Shown here: positions 12,541-14,530 of the stretch, piece by piece
How the letters are laid out: each line of letters starts with the position of its first letter
How positions within the stretch are numbered: the stretch's first letter is position 1
Source: Candidatus Saccharibacteria bacterium UBA2112
GTDB lineage: Bacteria > Patescibacteriota > Saccharimonadia > Saccharimonadales > Saccharimonadaceae
DNA: 14,530 bases
Assembly: GCA_002331045.1 (NCBI GenBank)
Contig: DCYK01000001.1
Location: 1-14,530, forward strand
Direction of reading: 5' to 3'
Notes under the pieces: model-generated
Database searches by the model: none
The model's input: only the letters and a program-made list of their open reading frames with translations
Told to the model about the DNA's origin: nothing
Position numbers and translations under genes: made by a program

Positions 12541-13098
12541 ATGAACGTGCGGTGGCTCGCTGGTCTACTGACGGCGACGGTGATGGTGGCTCCGGCTTGC
12601 GGAACGTCGGGAAATTACTATGAAAGTAGCTCTGGCGTGTACGACGGCAGAATCACCGTCCTCGATCATCAGGACATGGTCGATCGAATTGGATGGTACT
12701 CGGGTGAAATCCAGACGGGCTATTGGGGCACTGGGGCGCTCGAGCTACGGAACTGGACAGAGTGGATGATTCAGCACCGTCAGTCGGATGAGGTGCAAGT
12801 ATCCGTACCCGAAAGACTCGGCGTCATCGTCCTTGCGCACGTCATGGCATATAGCTCGGCTGATCATGTGATGGCCTATGTCGATAGCAGACCCGGGATT
12901 GTGAGTGCCTGTGATATCCAAGCTGGAGGGACGGTCTCGCTGGTTGCGGCGATGGAGCGACAGCCTGATGGTTCGGGCCGCGTACTTCTGCGCTATGCGG
13001 CGCCGCCTGGCTCGCGTACGATCGAGTTTACTCCCGAGATGGGAGCTAATCCTTGTCAGACAGGAGTCATCTTTCAGCTGCCTCTGGAAAAGAGGTAG
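12541..13098 (+). CDS. orphan secreted protein or lipoprotein F
   Basis: A 185-aa protein that I do not recognise. The N-terminus MNVRWLAGLLTATVMVAPAC (1-20) is a short signal peptide. The end APAC-G can be read as a poor lipobox (Cys20 as lipid site) or as an AxA-type signal peptidase I site. The mature part is Gly/Ser/Tyr-rich at first, then alternates strands such as RLGVIVLAHVMAYS and VSLVAAMERQPDGSGRVLLRY, with two further cysteines (SACDI and NPCQT) that could form a disulfide. It looks like a small beta-sandwich exported domain. The ATG is supported by AAAGGAGTG 2-3 bases upstream. It is a single-gene unit with a hairpin leader and double terminator, and G+C-rich codons. Confidence 0.75.
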   Translation: MNVRWLAGLLTATVMVAPACGTSGNYYESSSGVYDGRITVLDHQDMVDRIGWYSGEIQTGYWGTGALELRNWTEWMIQHRQSDEVQVSVPERLGVIVLAHVMAYSSADHVMAYVDSRPGIVSACDIQAGGTVSLVAAMERQPDGSGRVLLRYAAPPGSRTIEFTPEMGANPCQTGVIFQLPLEKR

Positions 13099-13132
13099 CT
13101 ATGTAGCTGAGAGGGTTTGTCGTTTGAACCAC

Positions 13133-13153
13133 GCGGGAGGTCTCCCCTCCCGC
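13133..13153 (+). terminator. first hairpin after gene F
   Basis: An 8-bp perfect stem GCGGGAGG/CCTCCCGC with loop TCTCC. It is not followed by a T-run; it probably acts with the next hairpin. Confidence 0.6.
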
Positions 13154-13170
13154 AACTCTCGCTATTCATA

Positions 13171-13203
13171 AAAATAACGCTCTATGGAGAGCGTTATTTT
13201 CTT
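13171..13203. terminator. bidirectional terminator between gene F and the glutaredoxin gene
   Basis: A 13-bp perfect stem AAAATAACGCTCT/AGAGCGTTATTTT with loop ATGG. A-run on one side and T-run on the other make it usable from both strands; the glutaredoxin gene ends 19 bases away. Confidence 0.92.
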
Positions 13204-13218
13204 GCCAAAAGTGCTTGG

Positions 13219-13497
13219 CTATGCAGTTTTTGGATCAAGCTTGTGTGTTTTGATCGCCTCAAGCAACTTTGGTCGGTCAAAGCCGAGGATCATGTCGCCA
13301 GCGACATCGGTCACGGGTACACCGCTAAAATTGCCATCTAGTTTTTCCATCAGCTCTTTTTGCGCCTCGGGGTCTTCCTCGATATCTTTCTTGACGTACG
13401 GAATACCCAAGTGATCGAGCCACTGCGCTTCGGTGTGGCAAAATGCGCACCAGGTGGTGCTATAAATAATGATCTTTGGATCAGCTGTATCGCTCAT
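13219..13497 (-). CDS. glutaredoxin-like (mycoredoxin/NrdH type) protein
   Basis: A 92-aa thioredoxin-fold protein. The strand KIIIYSTTW leads into the redox motif CAFC (Cys17 and Cys20). The cis-proline is Pro61 in SGVPVTDVAG and the glycine turn follows in ILGFDRPKLLEAI. It should reduce disulfides in the cytoplasm; whether the electron donor is a thioredoxin reductase or a low-molecular-weight thiol is unknown. CAFC differs from the CPYC of classical glutaredoxins and recalls the Grx-like CxxC proteins of Gram-positive bacteria. ATG 13497 has GAGGGG about 8-13 bases upstream, so this gene has a true leader, unlike most core genes here. Confidence 0.9.
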   Translation of the reverse strand: MSDTADPKIIIYSTTWCAFCHTEAQWLDHLGIPYVKKDIEEDPEAQKELMEKLDGNFSGVPVTDVAGDMILGFDRPKLLEAIKTHKLDPKTA

Positions 13498-13523
13498 GAT
13501 AAAATCCCCTCTTTACTATACTT

Positions 13524-13552
13524 AGTATATCAAAAATAACCTATGATATCAA
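13524..13552 (-). promoter_or_regulatory. promoter of the glutaredoxin-like gene
   Basis: TTGATA (13552-13547), a 17-base spacer, TATACT (13529-13524) on the minus strand; leader of about 20 bases with SD. Confidence 0.75.
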
Positions 13553-13577
13553 ATGCTACGTTACCTATTGTAACAAA

Positions 13578-13778
13578 TTAGTTCTCTGGGTTGCGTCGAG
13601 TTAGATACCAGCCTCTATCAGATCCTTGATACACAGATAATTCCAGACCGGGATATTGCAGCATGGCGACTTCTGCTGCTCGTTCCGCGGTGATTTTGGA
13701 CGGATAACGACGTTTGCTCGCTTCGTTATTTACCTTTCGATAGGGTGAATGTTTGACGGGTTTGTGACGTCTAGGCAT
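13578..13778 (-). CDS. small basic hypothetical protein, 66 aa
   Basis: A 66-aa protein starting MPRRHKPVKHSPYRKVNNEA, very rich in Arg, Lys and His, followed by ASKRRYPSKITAERAAEVAM and a C-terminal strand-like part (LELSVYQGSDRGWYLTRR). ATG 13778 is chosen because TACAAT lies 6 bases upstream and the longer frame to 13922 is G+C-biased non-coding sequence. The basic first half could bind RNA or DNA. The second half looks like a small helix-strand domain (AERAAEVAMLQYPGLELSVY). I do not recognise a named family. It is downstream of the structured element at 13790-14003 and upstream of the glutaredoxin gene. Confidence 0.75.
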   Translation of the reverse strand: MPRRHKPVKHSPYRKVNNEASKRRYPSKITAERAAEVAMLQYPGLELSVYQGSDRGWYLTRRNPEN

Positions 13779-13784
13779 AAGATC

Positions 13785-13790
13785 ATTGTA
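13785..13790 (-). promoter_or_regulatory. -10 box of the 66-aa protein gene (leaderless start)
   Basis: TACAAT on the minus strand, 6 bases before the ATG at 13778. It touches the inverted repeat at 13792-13814. Confidence 0.5.
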
Positions 13791-13791
13791 T

Positions 13792-13814
13792 CTTCTTTTG
13801 TGGGTCAAAAGAAG
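13792..13814. repeat. inverted repeat CTTCTTTTG/CAAAAGAAG
   Basis: A perfect 9-bp inverted repeat around TGGGT, immediately upstream of the 66-aa gene promoter. It is the left edge of the structured intergenic element. Confidence 0.7.
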
Positions 13815-13985
13815 CAAAACCTCTGGGGTGGCTTCGCGTCGCGGCAGAGAGCTCGCTCGGCTACCGTGGTTGGCTGCGAAACTCCCCGCCGGTTGGCGGG
13901 TCGAACATTCTCGCCAAGGCATAGCATCCTCGCTTGCTTTTTCCGATCGCTGCAGATACCCCGGACCCCGAGAATGACCAAAGAA
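13815..13985. other. structured GC-rich intergenic element, possible ncRNA or dispersed repeat
   Basis: A G+C-rich stretch without a credible gene but with nested inverted repeats: GGGG (13825-13828) with CCCC (13884-13887) and TTCGC (13833-13837) with GCGAA (13876-13880); the hairpin CCCGCC-GGTT-GGCGGG (13885-13900), which competes with the first; and an 8-bp long-range pair CATTCTCG (13906-13913)/CGAGAATG (13969-13976). Open frames cross it on both strands, but they look like shadows (Arg/Ser/Pro-rich, no SD). The strand is unknown. Confidence 0.4.
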
Positions 13986-14003
13986 TCCTCATGAAATTAA
14001 ACT

Positions 14004-14029
14004 GCCCCGCCGCTGACTGCGGCGGGGGC
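14004..14029 (-). terminator. terminator of the right-edge gene
   Basis: A stem of at least 9 bp, CCCCGCCGC/GCGGCGGGG around TGACT, starting about 19 bases after the stop; on the minus strand it is followed by CAGTTTAATTTC. Confidence 0.7.
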
Positions 14030-14047
14030 TTACGTTTGATCAGGCGG

Positions 14048-14503
14048 TCAGGTGTCCAACTCTTCGAGCGCCTGAAGAACGACCTCCAGGTCAGAGTTAG
14101 AAACTCCGAGTGGCACAGGGCACTCATTGTTGAATGGTAAAAATCGCGCACATATGTGGTCGCGAAATTGTTCTGCCCGTTTTTTGGCTAATAGCAAGCC
14201 ATCAAATCGTCCTTGAGGAGCGAGTGTTCCGTAGCACATGTAGCTCGGACCCAGATAGTAGAGGTTAACCATGCCACGAGGGTCAACGATGGCAACCAGC
14301 GGATACAGCCCCTCTGACATGCCGTGTTTATTACGACGGAGAAACCTATCGGCTATATGGATATCAACCTTATGGTTCATGCGCCCTTGTCGCCGGAGCG
14401 TTCTCATCGCTTCCCTTGCTCGGACGTGAAGGGCGGCTACTAACTCGCGCTGGTGTTGCAGGTACTCTTCCTGGTCGAGTCGCATAGCGATCTCTGTATT
14501 CAT
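14048..14503 (-). CDS. hypothetical protein, possibly 5'-truncated by the window edge
   Basis: 151 aa from the ATG at 14503, but the frame stays open through nine more codons to base 14530 and no convincing SD precedes the ATG, so the true start may lie outside the window. The first half is charged and helical, with many Arg and Glu (DQEEYLQHQRELVAALHVRA; REAMRTLRRQGRM). The second half looks like a small alpha/beta domain with YPLVAIVDPRGMVNLYYLGP and FDGLLLAKKRAEQFRDHIC. There is no membrane segment. I do not recognise a family. It has a strong private terminator and fairly G+C-rich codons, like genes A-F. Confidence 0.65.
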   Translation of the reverse strand: MNTEIAMRLDQEEYLQHQRELVAALHVRAREAMRTLRRQGRMNHKVDIHIADRFLRRNKHGMSEGLYPLVAIVDPRGMVNLYYLGPSYMCYGTLAPQGRFDGLLLAKKRAEQFRDHICARFLPFNNECPVPLGVSNSDLEVVLQALEELDT

Positions 14504-14530
14504 CTGCTCGGTGTAGATTCTGCGAAGCTC

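Noticed and set aside
13779..13922. N-terminal extension of the 66-aa protein up to 13922
   Set aside because: The extension covers the -10 box, the inverted repeat and the structured element; ATG 13778 is placed exactly as in the other leaderless genes.
13749..13994. Plus-strand frame over the structured element
   Set aside because: It is antisense to the start of the 66-aa gene, has no SD and is compositionally like a shifted reading of a G+C-rich non-coding element.
13861..14151. 96-aa minus-strand frame across the structured element
   Set aside because: It overlaps the end of the right-edge gene and the terminator stem and has no initiation signal; read as a nucleotide element instead.
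1..14530. CRISPR array, transposase or insertion sequence
   Set aside because: No regularly spaced direct repeats and no transposase or recombinase motifs were found on either strand.

Overview
The window reads as a chromosomal segment of a Candidatus Saccharibacteria (TM7, Patescibacteria/CPR) or closely related genome. The reasons are the small, densely packed genes, the mix of a Gram-positive-style sortase, two GT4 glycosyltransferases and a WD40-like surface protein fragment with core genes (tRNA-Leu, smpB, xth/exoA, a MutT/MTH1-type Nudix, pyrH), and the very short spacing between promoters and start codons. TGA serves as a stop in several clear genes (pyrH, exoA), so the TGA-as-glycine code of Gracilibacteria/Absconditabacteria is excluded. 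The taxonomic call is an inference from gene content, not a database result.

Layout. 1-1822: C-terminal end of a beta-propeller-like protein, convergent with a sortase. 1883-2037: a GC-rich hairpin element followed by tRNA-Leu(CAA). 2088-3860: three orphan genes (A 2178, B 2710, C 3448), each with its own consensus-like promoter, a related 5' leader hairpin carrying GCACCGT, and its own terminator. 3859-5620: a degenerate ribokinase-fold (NnrD-like) gene and a two-helix membrane protein (D), both on the minus strand. 5613-7429: smpB-exoA overlap as TAATG, then the Nudix gene, then a 36-bp echo of the exoA 3' end after the Nudix stop. 7470-8171: pyrH, divergent from smpB with overlapping promoters. 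8186-8981: a self-contained cassette for a CDP-alcohol phosphatidyltransferase-like membrane protein (E). 8980-12375: a small membrane protein plus GT4 operon, a divergent GT4 glycosyltransferase, and an alpha/beta hydrolase overlapping it tail to tail. 12441-13203: a secreted orphan protein (F) in another cassette. 13219-13778: a glutaredoxin-like protein and a basic 66-aa protein. 13790-14003: a structured GC-rich element without a credible gene. 14048-14530: a hypothetical protein reaching the window edge.

The most striking pattern is two styles of gene. Seven genes (NnrD-like, Nudix, smpB, pyrH, the small membrane protein, the hydrolase and the 66-aa protein) have a TATAMT-like or TACAAT -10 box only 6-10 bases before the start codon, most often 7, which predicts leaderless or near-leaderless mRNAs. 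The GT4 gene at 10380 is similar, with 12 bases. In contrast the orphan genes A-F look like transplanted single-gene units: mostly -35/N16-17/-10 promoters, a true leader with a Shine-Dalgarno (SD) sequence, usually a hairpin in the leader, G+C-rich codons, and a strong private terminator. Functionally the core part covers nucleotide metabolism, damage repair and ribosome rescue. The 8253-12375 part is biased towards the envelope: phospholipid-like transferase, glycosyltransferases and a hydrolase. The sortase and propeller fragment at the left edge also act at the cell surface.
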